Positions 1 through 5,163 of a stretch of 5,163 nt of DNA are shown piece by piece. The notes below the pieces were generated by a model, which saw only the letters and a list, made by a program, of their open reading frames with translations, did no database searches and was not told where the DNA came from. The DNA lies in contig JAKANG010000160.1 in NCBI GenBank assembly GCA_021812505.1, positions 1 to 5,163 on the forward strand, written 5' to 3'. The DNA is from Pseudomonadota bacterium (lineage in GTDB: Bacteria > Pseudomonadota > Alphaproteobacteria > Rhizobiales > Beijerinckiaceae). Made by a program: the position numbers and the translations under genes. The first letter of the stretch is position 1. Each line of letters opens with the position of its first letter.

Positions 1-245
1 GGCTCTGCCGCCGGATCGGTCTCGAAGGGCGTGCCGAGCCGCTCGCAATAGGGGCGCTCGATGAAGCGCATGGCGCTCCAGCAGTGCGGACACAGGCCGC
101 CATGTTCGGAAACCGCGCGGCGGCAAGCGAGACAAGTCGGCGGATAGATCAGGTCGAGCGCCGCCCCCCCGGCCTTTTTCAGGACGAGCGCGCCGTCTTT
201 CAGCCAGTTCGGCGCCGCGAAAGGCGAAGGCGTGATCCGGAACAT
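1..245 (-). CDS. comF: ComF family protein (phosphoribosyltransferase-like), N-terminal part only
   Basis: The N-terminal 81 codons are present; the gene runs off the left edge. Translating from the ATG at 245-243 shows a cysteine set typical of the ComF N-terminal zinc-ribbon: C38-x2-C41, C52-x2-C55 and C67, followed by ERLGTPF, with LDLIYPPTC before the first pair. ComF proteins combine this ribbon with a C-terminal phosphoribosyltransferase domain, which lies outside the window. They are linked to DNA uptake in competent bacteria, but in most alphaproteobacteria the role is unknown. No in-frame ATG, GTG or TTG lies within about 60 bp upstream of 245, so that start is the best choice, although no strong Shine-Dalgarno sequence precedes it. 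It is divergent from the methyltransferase gene with a 74-bp gap, an arrangement I recall from many alphaproteobacteria. The family call is confident; the function is not established. Confidence 0.88.
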   Translation of the reverse strand, partial: MFRITPSPFAAPNWLKDGALVLKKAGGAALDLIYPPTCLACRRAVSEHGGLCPHCWSAMRFIERPYCERLGTPFETDPAAE

Positions 246-284
246 GCAGGTCAGTCTAACGCCTTCCCCGCCGGCGCGCGACTT

Positions 285-313
285 TTGACGCCGCCGATGC
301 GCAAGCGCATAAG
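285..313 (+). promoter_or_regulatory. Sigma70-type promoter candidate for the methyltransferase gene
   Basis: TTGACG (285-290) and CATAAG (308-313) are separated by exactly 17 bp. The expected transcription start, about 7 nt after the -10, falls on or next to the GTG start at 320, so the mRNA would have almost no leader. This is a consensus match by eye only. Confidence 0.5.
297..310. repeat. 14-bp inverted repeat within the comF/methyltransferase divergent promoter region
   Basis: ATGCGC-AA-GCGCAT is a perfect 6-bp-arm inverted repeat. It occupies the spacer of the candidate promoter and touches its -10, so it could be an operator read by a dimeric regulator. The arms are short and GC-rich, so chance is possible. 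Confidence 0.4.
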
Positions 314-319
314 TGTCCT

Positions 320-1195
320 GTGACCACGCCGCCGCTCATCTTCGACCGCGCTCTATGGCGCAAGCGCCTCGCCCGCGCCGCGCGTGCCAACGGCCCTTGC
401 GACTTTCTCGCCGCGCGCGTGGCCGAAGACCTCGCCTTCCGCCTCGCGCCGATCAGCCGGCCTTTTCCGCGCGCTCTCGATCTTGGCTCGCCGCATCCCG
501 CGATTTCCCAGGCTTTGGCCGCGCCGGGGCGGCTGGTTTTTCGCGCGGCGCCGGTTTTCGAGGTTTCAGGCTCGGCGCCGGCCTTGGTCGCGGACGAAGA
601 GGCCCTGCCCTTCGCTGCGCAAAATTTCGATCTCGTGGTCAGCGCGCTCAGTCTGCAATTCGCCAACGACCTGCCCGGCGTTTTCGCCCAGGTCCGCCGC
701 TTGCTCGCGCCGGACGGACTGTTCCTCGCCGCTGTGATCGGCGGCCAGACCCTCGCGGAACTGCGCTTATGCCTCGCCCAGGCCCAGGACGAGATCGAGG
801 GCGGGGCCAGCCCGCGCGTCGCGCCCTTCGCCGATCTACGCGACCTCGGGGGTCTGCTGCAGCGCGCCGGCCTCGCCCTGCCGGTGACGGACTGCGACGC
901 CTTCACCGTTCGTTATGAGGGCGCCTTCGAACTGATGCGCGACCTGCGCGCCATGGGCGCGACCAATTTTCTCGCCGCCGGCGCCCGGCGCCCCCTGCGC
1001 CGGGAGGTGGCGTTCAGAGCCGCCGCGCTTTACGCGGAAAAATTCTCCGATCCCGACGGGCGCGTCCGCGCCACCTTCGAAATCATCTGGACCTCGGGCT
1101 GGGCTCCGCACGAAAGCCAGCAGAAGCCGCTGCGGCCGGGATCGGCGCACATGCCGCTGAGCGCGATTCTGGGCGACAAGAGCCGGGACGATTAG
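320..1195 (+). CDS. SAM-dependent methyltransferase, NDUFAF5/BioC-like
   Basis: A complete 291-aa protein from a GTG start. Residues 92-97 (DEEALP), 102-112 (NFDLVVSALSL), 117-149 (NDLPGVFAQVRRLLAPDG, then IGGQTLAELR), 159-183 (IEGGASPRVAPFADLRDLG and RAG) and 202-217 (AFELMRDLRAMGATNF) follow human NDUFAF5 as I remember it. The late HESQQKPLRPGSA block (264-276) matches too. NDUFAF5 hydroxylates an arginine of complex I subunit NDUFS7, and alphaproteobacterial homologues are the likely bacterial relatives. A matching role in NADH dehydrogenase assembly is inference; annotation pipelines often call such proteins BioC-like or generic class I methyltransferases. The motif I loop after ALDLG reads SPHP, lacking the usual GxG. 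GTG at 320 is preferred because TPPLIFDRALWRKR matches the family N-terminus; no Shine-Dalgarno is visible. The stop overlaps the dsbB stop. Confidence 0.88.
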   Translation: MTTPPLIFDRALWRKRLARAARANGPCDFLAARVAEDLAFRLAPISRPFPRALDLGSPHPAISQALAAPGRLVFRAAPVFEVSGSAPALVADEEALPFAAQNFDLVVSALSLQFANDLPGVFAQVRRLLAPDGLFLAAVIGGQTLAELRLCLAQAQDEIEGGASPRVAPFADLRDLGGLLQRAGLALPVTDCDAFTVRYEGAFELMRDLRAMGATNFLAAGARRPLRREVAFRAAALYAEKFSDPDGRVRATFEIIWTSGWAPHESQQKPLRPGSAHMPLSAILGDKSRDD

Positions 1196-1707
1196 GCCTT
1201 TTTCGGCGCCGTCGCCCCCAACAACGCAGCAAAACCGATGGCGAGCGAGATCGGGACGTTCCATCCCGCCAGCGACAGGCCCAATATGCGCAGGGCCGGC
1301 GCGTCGCAGCGCACGACATGGACATGCTCCAATTGCGCGCGGAAGGCCTCCATCGAGGTCGGGGCGACGAACTTGCCGGTGCAGCCCGCCGGTCCCGGCC
1401 AGAATTTCCATTCCACCCCCGCGTGATAGGCCGCGAGCGCCGCGCCGGCCGCGAATATTGCCGCCAACAGGCCGAGAACCGCGCGGGCAAAAAGGGGCGG
1501 CGCGTTGCGGGCGAGAAAAAAGGCCACCGCCGCCAGCGGAAGCGATCCGTAATAGGGATAGCGTTCGATCAGACACAATTCGCAGGGCAGGAAGCCCAGA
1601 GCCTGAAAGGTCCAGGCGCCGGCGAGCGTCGCCGCCGCCGCCGCCAGCACGAGCAGCGCCGCCTTTTCGGGCGAAAGGGCGGCGCGAAGGCGCGCGAAAA
1701 GGCCCAT
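1192..1707 (-). CDS. dsbB: Disulfide bond formation protein B
   Basis: A complete 171-aa inner-membrane protein. DsbB reoxidises the periplasmic thiol oxidase DsbA and passes electrons to quinone. Two cysteine pairs are visible: C42-E-L-C45 in the first periplasmic loop and C109 with C134 in the second, at nearly the same positions as E. coli DsbB (C41/C44, C104/C130). R49, just after the first pair (LCLIERYPYY), corresponds to the quinone-contacting arginine. Hydrophobic segments near residues 16-38, 54-66, 72-93 and 140-167 fit the four-helix topology. The gene starts 4 nt after the yqaA-like gene stops, with no clear Shine-Dalgarno, so translation is probably coupled to it. Its TAA overlaps the TAG of the convergent methyltransferase gene by 4 bp. 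No DsbA is in the window. Confidence 0.93.
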   Translation of the reverse strand: MGLFARLRAALSPEKAALLVLAAAAATLAGAWTFQALGFLPCELCLIERYPYYGSLPLAAVAFFLARNAPPLFARAVLGLLAAIFAAGAALAAYHAGVEWKFWPGPAGCTGKFVAPTSMEAFRAQLEHVHVVRCDAPALRILGLSLAGWNVPISLAIGFAALLGATAPKKA

Positions 1708-1711
1708 GGCG

Positions 1712-2293
1712 TCACACCAGATGCGCCGCGGCCCAGAAGCCGCCGACGACGATGGCGAGCAGGGTCATGACGAACCAGGCGAAATGCCTTTCCAGCCAGA
1801 TCCGGATAGGGTCGCCGAAATGAGTCATCGCCGCCGCCAGGAGGAAAAAACGCGCGCCACGGGTGATCAGCGCCAACAGCACGAAAAGCGGCAGATTATA
1901 GCCGAGCAGACCGCTGACGATGGTGACGAGCTTGAAGGGAATCGGCGTCAGGCCCTTCACCAGAATGAAGGCCCAGCCCCAATGGGCGTAGAATTCGCGC
2001 AGGGAGTCTATGCGCGATCCATAGCCGTAAAAACGGATGATATATTGCCCGAGCGTGTCATAGAGCGCCGCCCCGATGTAATAGCCGAGCACGCCGCCCG
2101 TGACGGAAGCGAGCGTGCAGACGGCCGCATAAAACCAGGCCTTGTTCGGCCTGGCGAGCGACATCGGCAGCAGGATCAGGTCCGGCGGCAACGGGAAAAA
2201 GGAGCTCTCGGCGAAGGCGATCCCGGCGAGCGCCAGCGTCGAATGGCGGCTTTCCGCGAGCGACAGTGTCCAGTCGTAAAGCCTTTTGAACAT
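1712..2293 (-). CDS. yqaA: DedA/VTT-family membrane protein, YqaA type
   Basis: A 193-aa polytopic membrane protein of the DedA (SNARE-associated/VTT) superfamily, YqaA branch. Motifs: FAESSFFPLPPD (27-38) with the conserved glutamate and prolines; GG-x2-GYYIG (66-74); the hallmark KGLTPIPFKLVTIVSG (113-128); and TRGARFF (144-150), the conserved arginine motif. Hydrophobic helices lie between these and at the C-terminus (172-190). DedA proteins are implicated in lipid-carrier flipping and membrane homeostasis; the substrate of the YqaA branch is unknown. The ATG at 2293 is preferred over an upstream ATG at 2329 because MFKRLYDWTLSLAESRHS fits the family N-terminus and the extra 12 residues look unrelated. 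Only a weak GGA precedes it. It is the first gene of an operon with dsbB, a pairing I recall from other alphaproteobacteria. The TGA stop is 4 nt before the dsbB start. Confidence 0.9.
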   Translation of the reverse strand: MFKRLYDWTLSLAESRHSTLALAGIAFAESSFFPLPPDLILLPMSLARPNKAWFYAAVCTLASVTGGVLGYYIGAALYDTLGQYIIRFYGYGSRIDSLREFYAHWGWAFILVKGLTPIPFKLVTIVSGLLGYNLPLFVLLALITRGARFFLLAAAMTHFGDPIRIWLERHFAWFVMTLLAIVVGGFWAAAHLV

Positions 2294-2317
2294 CGTGATC
2301 CGATCTTTTCCAGCGCG

Positions 2318-2352
2318 GCCTTGGTACACCTTCGCGCGACCACGGCCAAGGC
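2318..2352. repeat. Spaced inverted repeat upstream of the yqaA-like gene
   Basis: GCCTTGG (2318-2324) and CCAAGGC (2346-2352) form 7-bp arms with 21 nt between them. They lie 25-59 bp upstream of the yqaA-like start, in its probable promoter or leader. A regulator site or a leader hairpin is possible; no strong -35/-10 pair for the operon was recognised. Apart from this and the tRNA promoter, I see nothing in 2294-2463. Confidence 0.3.
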
Positions 2353-2404
2353 GCCGTGTTTCGTCCGCGAATGCTAAAAATGACCAACACGCATCGTTGG
2401 ACGA

Positions 2405-2432
2405 TTGACGGGCCGGCGCCGCACGCTATATT
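2405..2432 (+). promoter_or_regulatory. Sigma70-type promoter candidate for tRNA-Leu
   Basis: TTGACG (2405-2410), a 16-bp spacer and TATATT (2427-2432), followed by a GC-rich stretch (CGCGCCG) of the kind found at stringently controlled stable-RNA promoters. The tRNA begins 31 nt after the -10, leaving a short leader that contains a CCGGGG/CCCCGG hairpin (2444-2459). Confidence 0.55.
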
Positions 2433-2463
2433 TCGCGCCGCTTCCGGGGCCTCCCCCGGCTTA

Positions 2464-2548
2464 GCCCCTGTGGCGGAATTGGTAGACGCGCTCGACTCAA
2501 AATCGAGTTCCGCAAGGAGTGCTGGTTCGATCCCGGCCAGGGGCACCA
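2464..2548 (+). tRNA. tRNA-Leu(CAA)
   Basis: The full cloverleaf can be folded. The acceptor stem is 2464-2470 with 2538-2544, discriminator A2545, and CCA is encoded at 2546-2548. The D stem is 2473-2475/2487-2489 with GG in the loop. The anticodon stem is 2491-2495/2503-2507 with loop CTCAAAA and anticodon CAA at 2498-2500, reading UUG. The long variable arm (2508-2520, TCC/GGA stem) is the class II type expected for leucine. The T arm is 2521-2537 with loop TTCGATC. It is intact, and its 3' end borders the strip that leads into the tra remnant. Confidence 0.97.
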
Positions 2549-2584
2549 AAACACCATCCAAGAACATCCCAAAACATTAAAACC

Positions 2585-2611
2585 AACGGTAAAACAAGGG
2601 ATTTTATCGTT
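2585..2611. repeat. AT-rich inverted repeat 36 bp after the tRNA
   Basis: AACGGTAAAA (2585-2594) and TTTTATCGTT (2602-2611) pair over 10 bp with one G-U, around a CAAGGGA loop. No T-tract follows the 3' arm on the plus strand, so it is not a standard intrinsic terminator. It may be a tRNA 3' processing or termination structure, or a recombinase or regulator site of the integrated element. Confidence 0.5.
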
Positions 2612-2644
2612 ATCGCCATCCCAAGGCGTCCAGCGGGGCGTTTG

Positions 2645-2682
2645 TCGGCATCCGGCGCGAAGATTGGTATATTTACTAATAT
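2645..2682 (+). promoter_or_regulatory. Possible promoter and operator for the tra remnant
   Basis: TCGGCA (2645-2650), 17 bp, then TATATT (2668-2673) is a moderate promoter match. The -10 is overlapped by the inverted repeat ATATT-TACT-AATAT (2669-2682), which could be an operator for an element-borne repressor. It stands out as an AT-rich island in GC-rich DNA. Weak evidence; no expression data. Confidence 0.3.
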
Positions 2683-2724
2683 GGGCGCGACGCCAACGAG
2701 GCATAGGCCGACGGGCGCGCCAAC

Positions 2725-3000
2725 ATGGCGCGTTCCGACCTTCGTATTCGCAACGCCAAACCCGGCGCGGTTCATCTCGACGGGAGCCTATGCTCTCGCC
2801 CCGACGAATTGGCGGGCGCGCTGATCATGCTGGCCGAAACCAAAGACTCCGGAAAGAGGGAGGCGTGAGCGAAGCGCGGGGCCGCGTTCTTTCAGGGCCC
2901 GTCGCGGAGAACTGCATCGTCGGCTGGCCGCGACGCTGGCGGCGTTCCGGCGCGACCGGGCGGCGCACAACCGGCGTCAGGCGGCGCTGGCGCGGCATGA
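2725..3000 (+). pseudogene. Conjugal transfer TraC/TraD-like accessory gene, broken by a frameshift and a nonsense codon
   Basis: The remains of a small conjugation protein can be read by joining frames. The frame beginning at 2774 gives ISTGAYALAP. At the C-run 2799-2802 the match moves to the next frame and continues DELAGALIMLAETKDSGKREA. A TGA (2866-2868) then interrupts, after which the same frame gives AKRGAAFFQGPSRR and a Gly/Ala-rich tail ending at TGA 2998-3000. Joined, this resembles the family pattern of an ATGAD-like segment, ELAGALL, KEAW-x-RGAAFFQG and a Gly/Ala tail, as I recall it from alphaproteobacterial conjugal transfer proteins. The N-terminal charged coiled part is not readable in one frame, so the 5' limit is uncertain; 2725 is the first ATG of the downstream frame. 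The stop lies 1 nt before the next start, as in an operon. Sequencing error could mimic either lesion, but probably not both plus the scrambled N-terminus. Confidence 0.65.
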
Positions 3001-3001
3001 C

Positions 3002-3304
3002 ATGCCGACCTGCCAGGTCGAGCGCGTCAAGCGCACGCGGCGTCTGATCGAACTCGGCCGCCGCGTCGTCAAGGCCGGCGTCGCGGACATCACCGGATAC
3101 TATCGCGCCGTCATCGTCGGGGCGCTGCTCTGGATGGCCGACAAGCTCCAAAGCGATCAAGGGGAAAATGCGCGGGCGCTCGGGAGCGCGAAGGGGAAGC
3201 GGGCGTTCGAGACAGAACAGAAAGAAGAAGCGCTCACCGTCTCGCAGGAGCAGAGCAAGATCGGGCGTGACCGACAGCGGGCGGCTTGCGGTCAGTGCAA
3301 GTGA
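3002..3304 (+). CDS. traD: Conjugal transfer protein TraD (PF06412 type)
   Basis: A 100-aa open frame. Residues 10-51 (KRTRRLIELGRRVVKAGV, then YRAVIVGALLWMADKL) match the small TraD protein of Ti-plasmid-type tra operons, where the pattern is TRRLIELGGLVxKAGL, then LLGALL. A basic KGKRAFE segment follows (64-70). TraD lies in traCDG-type operons and is an accessory transfer protein of unclear mechanism; it is not the F-plasmid TraD coupling ATPase. ATG 3002 is the first start in a frame open since 2825, and follows the previous gene's stop by 1 nt, suggesting translational coupling; no good Shine-Dalgarno is seen. The C-terminal 30 residues look unconserved. In the usual order a traG coupling-protein gene would follow, but none does, so this is an orphan that is probably not functional in transfer. 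Confidence 0.72.
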   Translation: MPTCQVERVKRTRRLIELGRRVVKAGVADITGYYRAVIVGALLWMADKLQSDQGENARALGSAKGKRAFETEQKEEALTVSQEQSKIGRDRQRAACGQCK

Positions 3305-3584
3305 GTATGGAACACGACCCGTCGAGGCTCAGGCGCACGAATTGAAGCGCCCAGGCTTCGGCGCGTCGTCACTGGCTCTTGGGTGGGAACCGGCCATTGG
3401 CGGAAGGGAAGAAACAGGCCGGAGAGCGGCCAGAGCACGAAACAGCGCCACATGTGAACCGCCCGTCGCCGGAACCATGAATTTGACCGGTGGTGGGGGG
3501 CGGACTGGAATGCCCCCGCCCCGGCAATACATCCTTCGAAAATGACACGCATTTCCGAGATAGCGCCCCATCGCGGCGACGCCT
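3305..3584. other. 280-bp gap without a convincing gene
   Basis: This lies between the convergent traD and DUF2126 genes. Open frames exist on both strands, including a plus frame running to 3545 and minus frames crossing 3329-3571. None starts with a ribosome binding site, shows a family I recognise, or keeps a plausible composition. Small GC hairpins occur (for example GGCCG-GAGAG-CGGCC, 3417-3431). It may be the rest of the decayed element between traD and the chromosomal gene. The far boundary of the insertion cannot be placed. Confidence 0.6.
3496..3522. terminator. GC-rich hairpin between convergent genes, possible terminator
   Basis: GGGGGC (3496-3501) can pair with GCCCCC (3512-3517), or alternatively GGGGCGG (3497-3503) with CCGCCCC (3516-3522). 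It lies about 60-90 bp past the DUF2126 gene stop. No T-tract follows on either strand, so intrinsic termination is doubtful. Confidence 0.22.
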
Positions 3585-5163
3585 TCACACGGCGGTCGGC
3601 CGTCTCAAATCCAGCGTGGTCGGGAAATCGCCCGAAGCCTCCCGCGCCGGCGGCCTGATGCGGCCCGGCGTATGGCCGTGGTCCTGGAAACGGGCAAGGC
3701 GGCGGGCCTCGGCCTCGAAGGAATTCACCGGGAAGGTCTCGTAATTGCGACCGCCGGGATGGGCCATGTGATAGACGCAGCCGCCGAGCGATCTCTTGCT
3801 CCATTTGTCGATGATGTCGAAGGTCAGCGGGACATGGGGCCAGATGGTCGGGTGGTAGCCGGAATGCGGCTGCCAGGCCTTGAAGCGCACGCCGGCGACG
3901 GCCTCGCCGCGCTTGCCCGTGGAATTGAGCGGCAGGCGGCGGGTGTTGCAGGTCACGACGTGGCGGGCTTCGTTGAAGCCTTCGACCCGCACCTGCAAGC
4001 GTTCGACCGAGGAATCGACATAGCGCACCGTGCCGCCGATCCCGCCTTCCTCGCCCATCACATGCCAGGGCTCCAAAGCCTGGCGGAGTTCGAGCTTCAC
4101 GCCGGAATGTTCGACCTGTCCATAGAAGGGAAAGCGGAACTCATATTGGGCGCGATACCATTCCTCATCGAAATCATAGCCGGCGCGGCGCAGGTCTTCG
4201 AGCACATCGACAAAATCTTCCCAAACATAATGCGGCAGCATGAAGCGGTCGTGCAGGCTCGTGCCCCAGCGCGTCAGTGCGCCCTCCTGCGGCTCGCGCC
4301 AGAACCAAGCCACCAAAGCGCGCAGCAGAAGCTGCTGGGCGAGCGACATGCGCGCGTCGGGCGGCATTTCGAAGGAGCGGAATTCGACCAGGCCCAGCCG
4401 CCCGGTCGGGCCGGAGGGCGAATAGAGCTTGTCGATGCAGATTTCGGCGCGATGGGTGTTGCCGGTCACGTCGGTCAGCAGGTTGCGGTAGAGCCGATCC
4501 ACCAGCCAGGGCGGAATAAAACTCTGGCCCGGCCCGGGCGTATGGCTAAGCGCGATCTCCATTTCGTAGAGCGTGTCGTGGCGCGCCTCGTCGATGCGCG
4601 GCGATTGCGAGGTCGGGCCGATGAACAGGCCGGAGAACAGATAGGACAGCGAGGGGTGGCGCTGCCAATAGACGATGAGGCTTTTTAAGAGGTCGGGCCG
4701 GCGCAGGAACGGCGAATCGTTGGGCGTGGCGCCGCCGATGACGACGTGATTGCCGCCCCCGGTCCCGACATGGCGCCCGTCGATCATGAATTTTTCCGTG
4801 CCGAGTCGCGACAGCCGCGCCTGTTCATAGAGCACAGTGCTGATCTCGACCAGTTCGTCCCAATTGTCGGAAGGATGGACATTGACCTCGATCACGCCGG
4901 GATCGGGCGCGACGCGGATGACCTGAAGGCGCCAGTCGAGCGGCGGCGGATAGCCCTCGATATGGACCGGCAGGCCGAGGTCCTTCGCCGTCGCTTCCAC
5001 CGCGGCCAGCAGTTCCAGATAGTCTTCCAGAAAACCGACCGGCGGCATGAAAACATGCAAGCGCCCGTTGCGCGGCTCGACGCTGATCGCCGTGCGCACT
5101 TCGGACGAAAAGTCGAGCAGCTGCTGGTCCCAGAGTTGCTGGTCGGGCGCCACCGCGCCGCGC
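3585..5163 (-). CDS. Transglutaminase family protein with DUF2126 putative amidoligase region, C-terminal part
   Basis: 526 codons are visible; the frame is open at the right edge, so the start is missing. Full-length relatives are about 1,100 aa, with an N-terminal transglutaminase-like domain followed by DUF2126 (PF09899, putative amidoligase). Counting from the GTG at 5153 as residue 1, hallmark blocks are: [10 protein letters not shown] (66-75), [17 protein letters not shown] (85-101), [20 protein letters not shown] (130-149), [10 protein letters not shown] (151-160), [20 protein letters not shown] (166-185), [15 protein letters not shown] (188-202), [18 protein letters not shown] (254-271) and [18 protein letters not shown] (432-449). 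It ends FPTTLDLRR plus five residues, close to the family C-terminus, so this end is intact. DUF2126 has been predicted to have a glutamine-synthetase-like ligase fold joining carboxylates to amines. It is often encoded with circularly permuted ATP-grasp, alpha-E and further transglutaminase genes. The substrate is unknown. That GTG is internal, not the start. Confidence 0.93.
   Translation of the reverse strand, partial: RGAVAPDQQLWDQQLLDFSSEVRTAISVEPRNGRLHVFMPPVGFLEDYLELLAAVEATAKDLGLPVHIEGYPPPLDWRLQVIRVAPDPGVIEVNVHPSDNWDELVEISTVLYEQARLSRLGTEKFMIDGRHVGTGGGNHVVIGGATPNDSPFLRRPDLLKSLIVYWQRHPSLSYLFSGLFIGPTSQSPRIDEARHDTLYEMEIALSHTPGPGQSFIPPWLVDRLYRNLLTDVTGNTHRAEICIDKLYSPSGPTGRLGLVEFRSFEMPPDARMSLAQQLLLRALVAWFWREPQEGALTRWGTSLHDRFMLPHYVWEDFVDVLEDLRRAGYDFDEEWYRAQYEFRFPFYGQVEHSGVKLELRQALEPWHVMGEEGGIGGTVRYVDSSVERLQVRVEGFNEARHVVTCNTRRLPLNSTGKRGEAVAGVRFKAWQPHSGYHPTIWPHVPLTFDIIDKWSKRSLGGCVYHMAHPGGRNYETFPVNSFEAEARRLARFQDHGHTPGRIRPPAREASGDFPTTLDLRRPTAV

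Noticed and set aside
836..1576. 246-codon minus-strand frame overlapping the methyltransferase and dsbB genes
   Set aside because: It spans two well-supported genes in the wrong frame, and its Gly/Arg-rich composition is typical of shadow frames.
1706..2377. 223-codon plus-strand open frame opposite the yqaA-like gene
   Set aside because: It is the shadow of a membrane protein gene: highly charged, Gln/Arg-rich and without domain features.
2058..2567. Minus-strand frames across the tRNA (reading LAGIEPALLAELDFESSAS)
   Set aside because: This is the antisense translation of the tRNA-Leu gene, a well-known spurious annotation.
2866..2868. TGA recoded as an amino acid (selenocysteine or tryptophan)
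   Set aside because: Other genes here use TGA as a normal stop, no recoding element is evident, and the same gene also carries a frameshift, so decay explains it better.
2664..3047. 127-codon plus-strand frame across the tra remnant
   Set aside because: The Arg-rich translation has no family match. The recognisable Tra sequence lies in the other two plus frames.
3160..3180. AAATGCGC, similar to part of a MOBQ nic site, and AAGCGCCC near 3345
   Set aside because: The matches are short. One lies inside traD and the other lacks a base of the pattern, and neither has the adjacent inverted repeat expected at an origin of transfer.
3672..4688. 338-codon plus-strand open frame opposite the DUF2126 gene
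   Set aside because: It is antisense to a strongly conserved protein. Its Ala/Gly/His-rich translation is what complementary high-GC codons produce, and no family motif is visible.

Overview
The window looks like chromosomal DNA of a GC-rich alphaproteobacterium, most likely Hyphomicrobiales (Rhizobiales) and perhaps the Methylocystis/Beijerinckia side. This placement is inferred from high GC, the gene set and gene order; no rRNA or marker gene is present to fix it.

Left part (1-2293), housekeeping genes. A 5'-partial comF gene runs leftward off the edge. It diverges from a complete SAM-methyltransferase gene whose protein closely resembles the mitochondrial complex I assembly factor NDUFAF5. 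The methyltransferase gene converges on a leftward two-gene operon, a YqaA-type DedA membrane protein followed by DsbB, and the two convergent genes share four bases at their stop codons.

Middle (2294-3584). A complete tRNA-Leu(CAA) with encoded CCA and a plausible promoter is followed by an AT-richer strip with a 10-bp stem inverted repeat. Next come two small conjugation genes in the order and spacing of a tra operon. The first is a TraC/TraD-like accessory gene broken by an apparent single-base loss and by a TGA where I would expect a family tryptophan. The second is a TraD (PF06412-type) gene with an intact frame. No relaxase, coupling protein, integrase or type IV secretion gene follows. 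I read this as the worn remnant of a conjugative or mobilizable element that entered near the tRNA. About 280 bp without a convincing gene follows.

Right part (3585-5163). This is the C-terminal half of a large leftward gene for a transglutaminase/DUF2126 (putative amidoligase) protein, running off the right edge. The family is known from predicted peptide-ligation operons but remains poorly characterised.

The most informative novelty is the decayed tra module beside the tRNA. Smaller points are a possibly leaderless promoter with a palindromic operator candidate before the methyltransferase, its altered SAM-binding loop, and the DUF2126 system whose rest lies outside the window. I do not see a complete undescribed system within these 5 kb.
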